64,000 nucleotides of DNA from Endothia cerciana (Eukaryota > Ascomycota > Sordariomycetes > Diaporthales > Cryphonectriaceae). This document shows, piece by piece, positions 32,622-43,011 of this stretch. A program made the position numbers and the translations under genes. The notes beneath the pieces are model-generated. The model ran no database searches. It saw nothing but the letters and a program-made list of their open reading frames with translations, and had not been told where the DNA came from. How positions within the stretch are numbered: position 1 is the stretch's first letter; every line of letters begins with the position of its first letter. The stretch lies in the NCBI GenBank assembly GCA_026119935.1, contig JALRMH010000063.1, forward strand, positions 1-64,000, in the 5' to 3' direction.

Positions 32622-34702
32622 CCTGGCGTAGGCGTGAACCAGAAAAGTGAACCTAGGGTCCAGGGCCGTCGGCGTGCTGGGGCGGATAGCGGATGCGCCA
32701 GGCGAAGGGGGGCGGTCGGTCGGTCGTCAAGAGATGGGGGGGGGCCGCGGTTGAGGTCTGCTGCGACCAAACTCGATAGTATCATCAAAAGGTCCAGAAA
32801 AATTTCCCGGGCCTGGCCCTTGAGGCGCCTGGGCGATAAGACGATAAGGCGATAAGATCTCGCAGTGCAGGGTCGCGGCTTTTGTCGGTCCGGGGCGGCC
32901 TAACCATTGCGGATCTGGGATGACATACATACTACATAGTATAGTAGGTATCAGTGGTAGGGTATCAGCTCGCGGGGGCTGGGAAGAAGATATCGCTACT
33001 CCCTGCGGTAGATGTTTTGAAGAGAGGGCATGGCAAAATATTAAAAGGAAGACTAGGGGTGTGCCATGGGGGTTGTCTTTTGATGTGCCACAGGAAAAGC
33101 TTCAAGAGGCAGCCCTAGGTAAGTTTTGTAGTATGTATGGTATATAAAGACGCGCACCCGAGGCGTCTCGGTTCCAGTCTCTCGGGATCGCATCATGCAC
33201 TCATGGCTGGCCCCTTGGGTCGGGACGAGATGGCTGATCACCCTCTGCCCCCTGCAGTTCGAGGGGAACTGCGGTGCACGTAGCCCAGGCGATCACCCTC
33301 ATGGGCTCAGCGCCACTCACCTACGAGTATAGCCAACCGTCAGCCCCTCTACCCACCAGATAGGGAGAGGTCCATGAGCACTGCTGTGAGGATGAGACCC
33401 GCCGACCCTCCTCCCCCAGATCGGGCAGATGGCTCTTCTGTGCCTACACGACACCGACGTCCCAGGCGGTGGTTTCTCTTCCTTTTTTCTTTCCTTTTGA
33501 GGGAGAGGGGGAGGGGGGGTTTATTACCAGGTCTGGACGGACTTCTTTGTGAGGGCTAGTACATCAGCTCATGCCGGTCGGAGCCGGCCCGCTCCGACAT
33601 GGGCAGACCTTGGCAGCGAGGCTTGCCTGGCGATGTGCGTCCTGTGATCTGCCAGACGAGAACTGTAGCAGTCCAACACGTGTAGCCAAGGCCTAGGCAG
33701 GGGCCAGCGCCGGGCCCGGTCGGCGGCGGCGGCTCGGGGGACGGACGAGCACAAAGGCGGTCGGTCCATCCTCCATAGGGGACTGACTGGCCGGATGGCC
33801 TAGCCCTGTAAGGGGACATTGGGTGAGCTCGTGGGAGGAAGGCATCGAGAGCCCTCTCGTCTGCCGGGTCGATGTTCCGGGGGCGGTCCTTGGCGGGAGG
33901 CGGGGACTGGACAGAAAAAGGAGCACGTCTACTGTGCATGCAGCCGGTGGTCTTCTGCATATGTACTGTTACCATGTATGATGTGATATCGCGGAGTGGA
34001 TCCCCGAGGCGGGCTCGCACCGGCCCAGGGCCTCCTCTTCCGGCCACCACGGGCTTTGAAGCAGTGACAACCCGTTCCTGGGGCACGGGGATACTGTGTC
34101 GCGCCGGAGGCTTTGTTTCCCACGGGACGGATGGATGGACAGGCCGCAGTGGGCGAGAGTATAGTGGGCTGACGGCCGTCCCAGCAATGGACTGAGGAAA
34201 AGCACCGTTGTCCCGAGCCCGAGCCTCCAGAGCGCCCCACGGAACAGAGAATCAAATCATTTAGACTCATCTTTTAGTGCGGGACCTTGCCACGCCCTAT
34301 CCCGCAAGTGGCTGGTCAACCGAAGCGGATGGAAGTGTTAGCCCCGCCGTTGACGGTGGGGGCCCAAGAGACCTGGCGGGGGGGGCTGCTACCGCGGTAC
34401 CACAGCACCTCTCACCTCCGTGGACAGCGTACACTCCCTATCGCCCACCCCCCTTTCCCCAAGGCGGCCCCCCTTCCTCCCTCGTACCACTGACACCGCA
34501 GCCTGCCCGGGCCCCTGTGGCGACAGCCCACAACCTCCCACCAGGAGGGCATGGCGGGGTCAGCCCCCTGTACTGGGGGAGGGTTGAGGACAGGGGGTGA
34601 GACTCGCCTGGGGCGTGGCTGACAAATCGCCCTGGAGAAGGTCCAACAGATTCATCCGCCACCAAACTCGCTCATTCCCCCATCCCACTCTCGCCTCACC
34701 AC

Positions 34703-34712
34703 GCACACACAC

Positions 34713-34749
<37 letters not shown>

Positions 34750-34785
34750 AGCCAGCCAGCCAGCGAGCCAGCCAGCCAGCCTGTC
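34703..34785. repeat. CA microsatellite followed by CCAG repeats
   Basis: About twenty CA units (34703-34747) pass directly into about eight CCAG/CGAG units (34748-34785). Confidence 0.85.
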
Positions 34786-35041
34786 TACCACACCACGCGG
34801 CCCACAGAGCAAGCTTCCTGCTTACTGATCGGGACGGGAGCACGCCATCGTCAGGACAGGACGGCCTGACAGGGAGGCCTGACAGGAAAGGACGAACAGA
34901 CCGACACGGGACAGGGCGTCTTCTTGTATGACGATACTCCGCCGGTAACCCCGGCCTGGACCGTCGCAAGCTGGTTCCGCAGCAGCCTAGCACACATCTT
35001 CTGGCCCCCCAAACGCCCGCTGCACGCCTCTGGCTCTGGCC

Positions 35042-35100
35042 CTGCTCTGCTCTGCTCTGCTCTGCTCTGCTCTGCTCTGCTCTGCTCTGCTCTGCTCTGC
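35042..35100. repeat. Pentanucleotide CTCTG repeat
   Basis: Eleven to twelve perfect tandem copies of a five-base unit, with no interruption, about 500 bp before the AP-1 start codon. Confidence 0.9.
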
Positions 35101-35483
35101 ACCGCACGCACGTCTTAGTCTCCGCTGCCTCAGCAGGCTGGTGTCTTCTTTTTGTCCTTTCTTCCGGGCGCATTGTCCACCTTCACATCTCCTCCCCCTC
35201 CCTCTATCTCTATCTCTGCCCTCTCCCTTCCCACGTACCACCCTCACGTCATCCTCCCCCCACCCCCTTCGACCATCGGGCCCTGACACCGGTCCCCGTC
35301 ACCCCCTCTCGACTTGGACCACTGCCATATCGGTTTAGGTTTCTAGCGTTCAGGCGGGATCGAGCACCGTGGCAAAATAGGGGTCTTCTCGAAAGAAGGA
35401 GAGAAGGAGGACAGCCCAAACAAACCCACCACCCCATCGGGCCTGAGGCTGCCTTGAGAGAGAACTGCCACAGTTCTGCAACA

Positions 35484-35560
35484 ACAACAACAACAACAAC
35501 AACAAACAACAACAGCATCACCACCATCCTCATCCCCATCCTCATCCCCATCCTCATCCC
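35484..35560. repeat. CAA repeats and CATCCTCATCCC repeats in the AP-1 leader
   Basis: Two adjoining short tandem arrays (CAA about 35484-35511; the 12-base unit, about three copies, 35521-35558) lie within 110 bp of the start codon and are probably transcribed as leader. Confidence 0.8.
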
Positions 35561-35593
35561 TCTTTAGCCCCGTCCCCACCCGTCCCTCTCGTG

Positions 35594-37598
35594 ATGGCCT
35601 CGACAAGGGACCCCCTCACCGACTTCATCCTCACCCCTCAGCAGCAGAGCCTGCTCTTCGCCGCCCTCAACTCCAACAGGCAGCCCGCCGACTCCCCCGT
35701 CAACGGCGCCGCCAACAACATGTCTCCCACCTCCTTCACCAACTCCCCCGCCCAGAAGGGCGGCCTGGGCGGCTTCCAGCAGGAGAGCCCCTTCCTCGAC
35801 TATGACTACGACTTCAGTGGCGACACCAGCTATGACTTCAGCTTTGCCGACGACTCCCAGCCCAAGATGATCGGCGACCTGCCCGGCTCCAACAGCAGCC
35901 CCGGCGCCTCCGCCGGCGCCGGTTCCGACAACAACGACAACGAGAAGAGGAGTCATCCCGATGATGACAACGAGGAAGACGAAGGGAACGCGAAGAGGCA
36001 GGAGACCGGCGACAAGGCCCCCAAGAAGCCCGGGCGCAAGCCCCTCACGACAGAGCCCACCTCGGTAAGCATGGTCTCACCCCCTCCACTCACCTTTCCC
36101 GACAGCTGAGGTGCTGACCACCCGTCATCGCTGTGCAGAAACGGAAGGCTCAGAACAGGGCCGCCCAGCGCGCCTTCCGGGAGCGGAAAGAGAAGCACCT
36201 CAAGGACCTGGAGGATAAGGTTGCGGAGCTGGAGAAGGCCTCCCAGTCGGCAAACCAGGAGAACTCCCAGCTCCGGGCTCAGGTCGAGAAGATGACCACC
36301 GAGCTGACCGAATACAAGAAGAGGCTGTCTGTCATGGCCAACAGCCGCAACCCCAATGCCACCGGCAGCCGCCCTGTCTTCGGCAATGCTGTCATCGGCA
36401 ACCTGAACGACGTCAACTTCCAGTTCGAGTTCCCCAAGTTCGGCCAGCTGCCCGGCCCCACGCCGCCCAGCACCAATGCCTCGCGGAACGGACGCCCCTC
36501 CGCCTCGCCGCGGTCTACCCGCAGCCCGAGCGAGCGCGTCAGCCCCCTGGACAAGGCTGCCAGGCAGGGCCCTACAGGCTCGGGCCAGACCGGTGGCCTG
36601 GATCCGCAGACGAAGGACGACCTGGCCAAGTTCTCGGGCATCTTCAGCCCCCCGTTGACAAACAACAATGTGGCCTCCGCGGCCAGGGGCAGCACGGACT
36701 CGCATACCAGTGGTGCTGCTACGAACGAGTCATCGCCGTCGTGCTCCTCCAACTCCAACGGCGGCCCGAGCTCGTCGTGTGGAACCTCTCCCGAGCCTAC
36801 CAACAACCAGTCACCCGTGGGTTTTAAGCTTGACATGTTGTCGACCATCGGTGAGGAGAACCACCCTTCGCTCGCCAACACAAACCAGGGTAAGAGCTAC
36901 GCCTAGCTGCTACGTCCCATCCATACCCAGCACCACTCCCGGCGTGTGGCGCGCTCCCCAGCCGCCTGCTCTCATCACGCATGCAACGAATGTACGTTAA
37001 CCCTGCGCAGATTTTGGTCACTTCGCCAACATCAACATGAACGACATGAACTTCTTGGCAAGCACGAATAACTTCCAATTTGACCCGCAGCTGTTTGGAA
37101 ACTACCGCGAGCCCCAGGAGAACGTCCTCAGCACGGGCTTCGACGACAGCTTCTTCAATGACGCCTTCGACATTGACTTTACGACGCCATATTTCGCGCC
37201 TAGCCCGAACCCCCCAAAGAAGGATCTCGTGGCTCGGATCGACGACGCAAAGGACGAGGATCGGACCGAGCTGGTGCAGACGCAGGATGGTCAATTCCTG
37301 ACCTGCAACAAGATCTGGTACGTATCAGCAAAACCAAGCCGGCAGGGATCTCGGGGTATCTGCTAACACATGCTACAGGGAGAAACTGCAGAACTGTCCC
37401 AGTGTCCAGAGCGGCGACTTTGATCTGGACGGCCTCTGTTCTGACCTGCAGAAGAAGGCCAGGTGCTCCGGCTCCGGTGCCGTGGTCGACGAGTCGACAT
37501 TCAAGGACGTTATGAAGAAGTACCTGGGCAAGGATGCCCAGTGTCCCGAGGAGGAGGCGCAGCAGGCAAAGAAGGCCCAGGCTTCAGCAGCACCGTGA
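35594..37598 (+). CDS. AP-1-like bZIP transcription factor (Yap1/Pap1 type)
   Basis: Four exons (35594-36064, 36139-36889, 37011-37317, 37379-37598) give 582 residues. This family is the central redox-stress regulator, activated when oxidised cysteines mask the nuclear export signal. The basic region RKAQNRAAQRAFRERKEKHL starts exon 2 and the leucine zipper follows (LEDKVAELEKASQSANQENSQL). The N-terminal half carries the Pap1-type acidic segment with LDYDYDFSGDTSYDFSF. An n-CRD with two cysteines (PSCSSNSNGGPSSSCGTSPE) lies near residue 380, and a c-CRD with four cysteines near the end (C-NKIWEKLQN-C, then LDGLC and KKARC), including the hydrophobic export-like stretch. Intron 3 splits the Trp codon of the c-CRD. 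Both cysteine domains are intact, so redox control should be conserved. All introns keep frame. Confidence 0.93.
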
Positions 37599-38922
37599 GC
37601 CAGGACACGCCAACGCGGCAACTTGCATGTCGCAGCAGCACACGATGCTGCGCAGGACCGGACCGGACCGGACCGGACCGGACCGGATCAGATCATGGCT
37701 TTTTCTTTCCCACGCCGGATCGGCGCAACTGGGAATACTCGAAAATACCAATGCAACCACAGGGATCCAATGAAAAATGGCATTGAAATTCACTCACACC
37801 GCGGGGGGGGGGGGGCGGCGTTATTTGGTAAGACCAACATGGACCTGTCGTCATTTGCTGGCACCGGAATCTAGGATGACAAGGCAGACTGGACATGTCC
37901 CCTGTCACTTTCAGACGACTGCCCGCCCGAGGGACAGGAATCGTGTGAAGAGGTTGTATCATCAGAAGGGACGGGATTTTTCGTTGGAGGGGACCGTTGA
38001 GAATTTGATGATTGTATGCTGGGACATTGGTCAAGTTTATCTAGTCAGTGCAATGCCTAACGTCTGGATATGCTTATAAAGTCGAATGAACTGTCCACTC
38101 TCCCCCACAAGATCAGCATGTGTGATCACTCCCAGACCTCGACTTCCCATGGCTCTTTCGGCCGGGCCGGGTTTCGACGAAGTGAGACCCCTCCTGGCCT
38201 CTGGAGACATACGAGACACATTCATAGGGCCCCCTGGTCGGGAGCGCCTATCCTAGCAGTGACAATTTACCAAATCACATGCCAGCGCTCGAATGTGTTC
38301 CCGGTTGATGCCGTCAGAGTTGACACATGAATGTCACCCATCTCGCTGGCTTGGAGGCCGACAAGCCTTGCCCAGGAGGACCCGAAGAGTGGGCCCGAGT
38401 CTATGCATGACGAAGGCCCCAGAGGGTTTGCTTTTTCTTCGAGGGTGCAACCGTCACAACGCCGATCGCCAACAGAGAAGCTTCTTCAGCGGGAAGATCT
38501 GCTGGGCAAAAGACATAAGCCAGAATGCGAATGGGCGAGACCAAGCCAAGCGTGCAAGTGCCATATGTGACTTTTTGTCCCCGGCCGTGAGGTCGTTCAA
38601 TGAGTGCCAGGAAATCGCCCAACCTCGGTCCCTTTCGTGATGCTCACATATAGACTGTCCCTCCCCCCCCCCCGGGCCGGGACTCGTTCTCACTGGGGCT
38701 CCTTGACGATCGCAAGAGTCACATCTCTCGCGTTGCAGCAACCCCAAGCCTGCGCATTCTGTCCTCGCAGGATTCGATCTGTCAACCCCACAAGCATATT
38801 CGTCGTCCACGTGATTGACTGCCCTGCCCACAATGTCCACCCGGAAACCTCCTCTTCAGACAGGACCCGCGCCCTGGGCGGGATCTCTCGCGGCCTTCAC
38901 CCCCCCCCCCCACCGGGGTCAT
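37599..38922. other. Intergenic region
   Basis: Contains the AP-1 3' flank with a GGACC pentanucleotide array (37653-37686), G11 and C11 runs (37803, 38663) and no convincing gene. ORFs here overlap on both strands without family resemblance. Confidence 0.45.
37653..37686. repeat. Pentanucleotide GGACC repeat
   Basis: About six or seven tandem copies of GGACC (equivalently GACCG), about 55 bp after the AP-1 stop codon, probably inside the 3' untranslated region. Confidence 0.85.
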
Positions 38923-39575
38923 AGTGACCGGCGGCAGCGAGGATGCTGGGCGGGGTCCCGCTGGCTGAGGACGGGTGCCAAAAGCCCGGCGGCCTGGGAG
39001 CGCGTACAGCCTGAGCAAGCTGGTCGGGGAGGTGCTGGCCGAGGAGTACGCGAGGTGGGGTCCCCGAAGCTGAAGGTCGTGAGCCAGAGGTTCCCGAACG
39101 TGATGACGCCGGATGACTGTGCGGACTTTGAGGGGTGGCAGGATGATGCCTTCAAGGGAAGTTGGTGAGTCTGGACCCATGGGCTGATTGTATTCCCTGA
39201 GGCGTATTGTGGTGCCGGAATACTCCTTTGTGCCCCAGGGGTCTGTCTACCGAGACAGCTTCATGGCTGTGGCCCTTGTTGCTCGCCAGAGGAGGGCAGC
39301 GCGTGGCTCACCAGGTCTGATAGGGACGCATGGGGCTATATCGGGCGCGAGGGACGGGCGTTCAGGCTGTGTAGAAGGGCCTGGAGAGCAGGGTGACGGG
39401 CCACCATCAGTATCTCATCGCGGCATCCGACACCGTCAAGAGGACGAGCAATGAGGAGCTCGTCCAAGGGGTGCTTCCCGAAGGTGAAGTGGAACAGGAG
39501 AGAGGGCGAGGAGTTGAGATACCAGCCGGAGTATAGGTGGGAGGAATGTGTCAGGCCTTTGAAGGGAGGACAGAC
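38923..39575 (+). pseudogene. NAD-dependent epimerase/dehydratase (extended SDR) remnant
   Basis: Pieces of an extended short-chain dehydrogenase can be read in order but in different frames. First, a Rossmann start (Val-Thr-Gly-Gly-Ser, about 38924-38940) is followed almost at once by a YSLSKLVGEVLAEEYARW block (about 39004-39056), which contains the Tyr-x3-Lys active-site pair. Next come KLKVVSQRFPNVMTPDD and FEGWQDDAF (about 39067-39166). Finally a WGYI segment (39331) and a GHHQYLIAASDTVKRTSNEEL block (about 39400-39460) appear. About 100 codons that normally separate the first two pieces are missing, and at least two frame changes and stops occur. The order, spacing of the tail and motif content match fungal NAD-dependent epimerase/dehydratase proteins. 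It is a dead copy with an internal deletion; I see no RIP-type stop pattern. Confidence 0.65.
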
Positions 39576-40761
39576 GGCGAATCCAGCGGAGGTCTGAAGG
39601 AAATGAGGGATTGAAGGATCGATACCGATGATCATAGGTATAAAAGATCTGCACTGGAGGCCGGGGGAGGCTGTGAGTCTGGGGTCTTGGTATATGAGGC
39701 ATGGCATGGACAAAAACTGACTCCAGTATCGGTCAACTAGAAAAGACAACGGTTAGATGATCGCCCAATATCCCGATTGGACTCCTGGCCCCCAGAGCCG
39801 GGCCCGGATTCAGACCTGAAGCCTCGACTCCCGACGGTGTTATGTCCGGAGGTCCATGAAAGAGGGCAGCCGGGTGGTACTGATACGAGACTGTACATGC
39901 CTGCGGCCGCTCGCCTAGCCTTCTGACTTCGTATAGCCAAGTGTATTATAGCTCATAAAGACAACCCGCCTGGCCCTTGTTCCAAATTGGCATCTTCTCG
40001 TCATTTTTCATATGCAGAGAACATCCCACGCAGCGACGAGCATGCTTACTCCGGAAACACCCCCGGCCGGCCCGGATAGGCAGAGAGGGTGGAGTGGATG
40101 CAGCACGGCATTCTCGTCCTGCATATTGTGAGAGGGGCCCGTGGGGCCTCGAGGCGTACAGGCTCCTGCAAGCCGCGGACGCGGTTCTCGACCTTGCTTT
40201 TCCTGAGATGCGATAGCCGGCATCGGTGGCAGCTGTCACTGGCCCCGTGGGCTCTGGTGGGCAAGGTAGCTGCATCCAGGATCCCAACAGGGCCCATGGG
40301 TGCCGGGGAGCGATTATCTATCTGCCCGCGGGGGGGGGGGGGGGGGGAAGGGGGCATACATTAAGGCGGGCAGGTCCCCTTCAAGGCTGCCTCGTCCTGG
40401 GAATCTTCACGACCTTCGCAGAGCCTCTGTGGTCACTGATCACCCGTCAGACCCACTTGCTTGAAGGACGAGCGTGCCTATTCCCACTTTTAGGTGGACG
40501 ACAGGCACAGCATCGTCACTTTCTCCCTCTCTTATGTCTTGAAGCCGTCAGCGTCAGGACGTCAGCTATATGCCCACTTCTAGGTGGATAAGCAGCTGTG
40601 CGATCTTCCCTCGGGCTAGAACACAACGAGAACGGCGGCTTCTGAAACGCTCGTCAAGCCCTCTGTGGTTGGAACCATCTCCTCTGATCCCAAGACCCGG
40701 GACCTGGAAACTCCTCAACAACTGTAGCCCCCCTCCAGCCCGGCCGGCCGGTCCCACTAGG
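39576..40761. other. Intergenic region
   Basis: No supported gene. A G18 run at 40330-40347 is the longest homopolymer in the window. A short imperfect duplication is visible: TATTCCCACTTTTAGGTGGA (about 40480) and TATGCCCACTTCTAGGTGGA (about 40569). Confidence 0.5.
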
Positions 40762-41040
40762 ATGTGCATTCAGATCAACAACCTCTTCTCCTGCGGCCAC
40801 CGCTCCTTCAAGCAGTTCGACAACTGCCCGCGGTTCGGGCAGACGTGCTTCGGCGCAGGCGGGAACCACAGGAACGAGAAGGTGGCGGGTGTGTGTAAGG
40901 ACTGCAAGTTCCGGGAGATCCAGGGCAGCATATCCCACGGCGGAAGCCCCGACAGCAATGGAGAGGGTGGAGGGGGTGCGGCGGGGAGGAAGGATCCTTG
41001 GTGGGAGGGGGACCCGTGGAGGAAGTACAGGAAGGGTTGA
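40762..41040 (+). CDS. Small Cys/His-rich protein, unknown function
   Basis: A 92-residue frame starts at an ATG following a stop-free low-complexity stretch. Cysteines and histidines are regularly placed: C2, C11-G-H13, C22, C29, H36 and C45-x2-C48, which suggests binding of one or two zinc ions, though no named zinc-finger class fits. The start MCIQINNLFSCGHRSFKQFDNC resembles a group of short conserved hypothetical proteins in filamentous ascomycetes that begin Met-Cys and contain a CGH motif. The second half is Gly/Ser/Trp-rich and probably disordered, ending WWEGDPWRKYRKG. There is no signal peptide. The first Met is chosen because the frame upstream is proline/arginine-rich and lacks conserved texture. 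The CA/GA repeat after the stop is probably in the 3' untranslated region. Confidence 0.6.
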   Translation: MCIQINNLFSCGHRSFKQFDNCPRFGQTCFGAGGNHRNEKVAGVCKDCKFREIQGSISHGGSPDSNGEGGGGAAGRKDPWWEGDPWRKYRKG

Positions 41041-41057
41041 GCGTGGGCACAGACACA

Positions 41058-41094
<37 letters not shown>

Positions 41095-41445
41095 GCGCGC
41101 ACGACCGGAGTCTAGGTCGATTTGGGTCCGGAGGCGGATAGGGAGGCGGTGGGCCCGATGGCTTGAGAGGCTTCCGCAGGGCTGACCAGAGAGAGGCCGG
41201 TGGCACACAGGACTTCGGGGCATCAAGGATCAAGAAGGGTAGACAGGAGGCTGAGTTTGCGCCCTCTTGGCTGTGTCCTGGATCACTTGTGAAGGGAGCA
41301 GGGCTCGATCACGAATTGACAAGGCTTGAAGGGCATCTTTTCCCTCCCAAAACGCAGATAAAATGAATTTGTCACTGTCAGCGCCTCAATCACCCCCCAC
41401 CCCCCACACCTGAGCATCTCATAATTTCCCCGTCTCGGGAGATGC
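41041..41445. other. Intergenic spacer with CA and GA microsatellites
   Basis: A (CA)n run at about 41052-41074 passes into a (GA)n run to about 41092. The rest is the shared 3' region of two convergent genes. Confidence 0.7.
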
Positions 41446-43011
41446 TCACTTCTTCCCTCTAAGTATCGTCCTCCAGATATGCTTCTCCTTTGACCAGCGG
41501 TAGTTGATGGGCGACTCGCTGCCCACAAACACCACCGCATCGTATAGGCTGCACCCAAGGATCGCGCCCGACACCGTGCCGGCCCACGGCCCATAGAACC
41601 ACCACCCGTTCCCCCACAGGGCCTCAATCTTGTAGCCGGCGGCGTACGCCACCAGTCGTGGTCCGAGGTCCGACGCAGGGCTGAGTGCTGCACCTGTGTT
41701 GTACCCCAGCGTCATCTTGAGGACGGTCACCAGCAGGCCGAGGATGAACGCGTGTATCCCCGCGCCAGGGGGGTTGTTCTGGTCGTCGCCGAGCGACAGC
41801 ACCGCGATCATGATTACCGCTCCGCTCAGGAACTCGGTAAAGAAAGCCGTGGCCGGTGATACCCATGGCTTCGGGACGGTGAAGAAGCTCGTGTAGGTCT
41901 GTGTCATGGTTGGGTCGACCTTCCTGATGGCGTCGGCGTACAGGGCGTATGCGAGGGCGCCACCGGCGAAAGCCGCGAGGATTTGTACGACGACGTAAAC
42001 GCAGCAACGCCTCCAGGGAAACCCTCGGAAGATGGAAAGCGATATGGAGATTGCCGGGTTCATACGCGCACCAGAGACACCACCACCCAGGTAGATGCCA
42101 AACATGAAGGACAATCCCCATGCCCAGCACAGCGTCTCGTACGACCCGTACTGTTGCGACTGGTTCTGCGACAGGTTGACGCTCAGCGTCCCGGTGAGGC
42201 CCAGGAAGACACTCGTCGCAGTACAGAGCAACTCTGCGAGTGGCTCGGGATACTTGGCGCGGATCCGTGCCCACTTGTTGCGCATTGCGTTCGGGTCGAT
42301 CCTCCCGTCCTCGATGGCGCCGCCGTCCCGTTGACCACCGATCGTATCGGCATCAATCTGGAATTTCCGTGCCATGTCTGTGCCCTCATCCTGCTCGTCC
42401 AGCTGGCGCCTTTGAGACTAGGTGTTTTGTGACTCCAAGAGTGTCTCGCCTGAACCTTCTGTATCGGGTGTGCCTTGAGCTTTTTTTGTTGGTCGTCTCC
42501 GTAGACCTTGCTCGACATCTTCCTCTTGGTGCTTGGCTGGTGCGCCTGTATCGATCCTACGGACTCTTCGTGGCAGCGGCTCACCCAAGCTGAACGTGTT
42601 TTGGTCCTTGAGGCTGATGTGCCAAGGGTCGACCTCCTGGTTGTTTCCTGATGCAATACGGGGCAACGGCTCACCCAGGCTGAACAACGGCTTGTCTTTG
42701 GGTTGATCGTGCCACGGGTTCTGTTCGCGGTACTCCTGCTCCTGCGCGATGCGCGCTCTGCGCTTAGTACCCGCCGCGATCTTTGCAGCTAGATCTGACA
42801 TTTCCGCCTTTCCTTGATCGTCGAGCTGGGTCATCACGCGCTCCATCTTCTGGGCTGTTTCGGGGTCTGCCTGCATGCTGCCCAGGACGCTGGAGGCTGT
42901 TCGGGAGCGGCCCTGCTGGGGGCGGGTCTGTCGCTCTTCATCTCTGGATGTGCCCTGGATTCCTTGATCCGGGCTTTGTTTGGGCTCCTCCCGGCCTTCC
43001 CTTGATGCCAT
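41446..43011 (-). CDS. Aquaglyceroporin (MIP family) with an in-frame TAG
   Basis: An uninterrupted minus-strand frame of 521 codons from the ATG at 43011 contains exactly one stop, TAG at 42420-42418 (codon 198). Before it lie 197 hydrophilic residues carrying a duplicated motif (about 98-118 and 128-148, each ending FSLGEPLPR), the type of N-terminal tail seen on fungal Fps1-like channels. After it, 309 residues from the Met at 42375 form the six-helix channel; ARMNPAIS is the first NPA box, but the second box reads LSPASDLGPR, with Ser for Asn and Ser for the selectivity Arg. Fungal aquaglyceroporins pass glycerol and water during osmotic adjustment. Either the TAG inactivates the full-length protein, or translation starts at 42375, or the codon is changed in the mRNA. 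I see no consensus intron spanning it. Confidence 0.8.

Larger units (their letters stand above)
32622..35593. other. Divergent intergenic region, TSR2 / AP-1 factor
   Basis: About 3 kb between outward-facing genes. The left part has no supported gene. The right part, probably the long leader of the AP-1 gene, contains CA repeats, CCAG repeats, CTCTG repeats, CAA repeats and a repeated CATCCTCATCCC motif just before the start codon. Frames such as 33556-34086 and 34652-35173 are low-complexity shadows. Confidence 0.45.

Noticed and set aside
31847..32650. Plus-strand ORF with a long cysteine run
   Set aside because: Antisense to TSR2; the Cys run is the complement-frame reading of the CAG repeat.
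34652..35173. Minus-strand ORF of 173 codons with repeated Ala-Glu-Gln-Ser-Arg
   Set aside because: Translation of the CTCTG pentanucleotide and CA repeats, not a protein gene.
42418..42600. An intron removing the TAG in the aquaglyceroporin
   Set aside because: Candidate donors (GTCTAC, GTTCAG) are off consensus, the possible introns are too short or lack a branch site, and the frame is continuous without splicing; not fully excluded.
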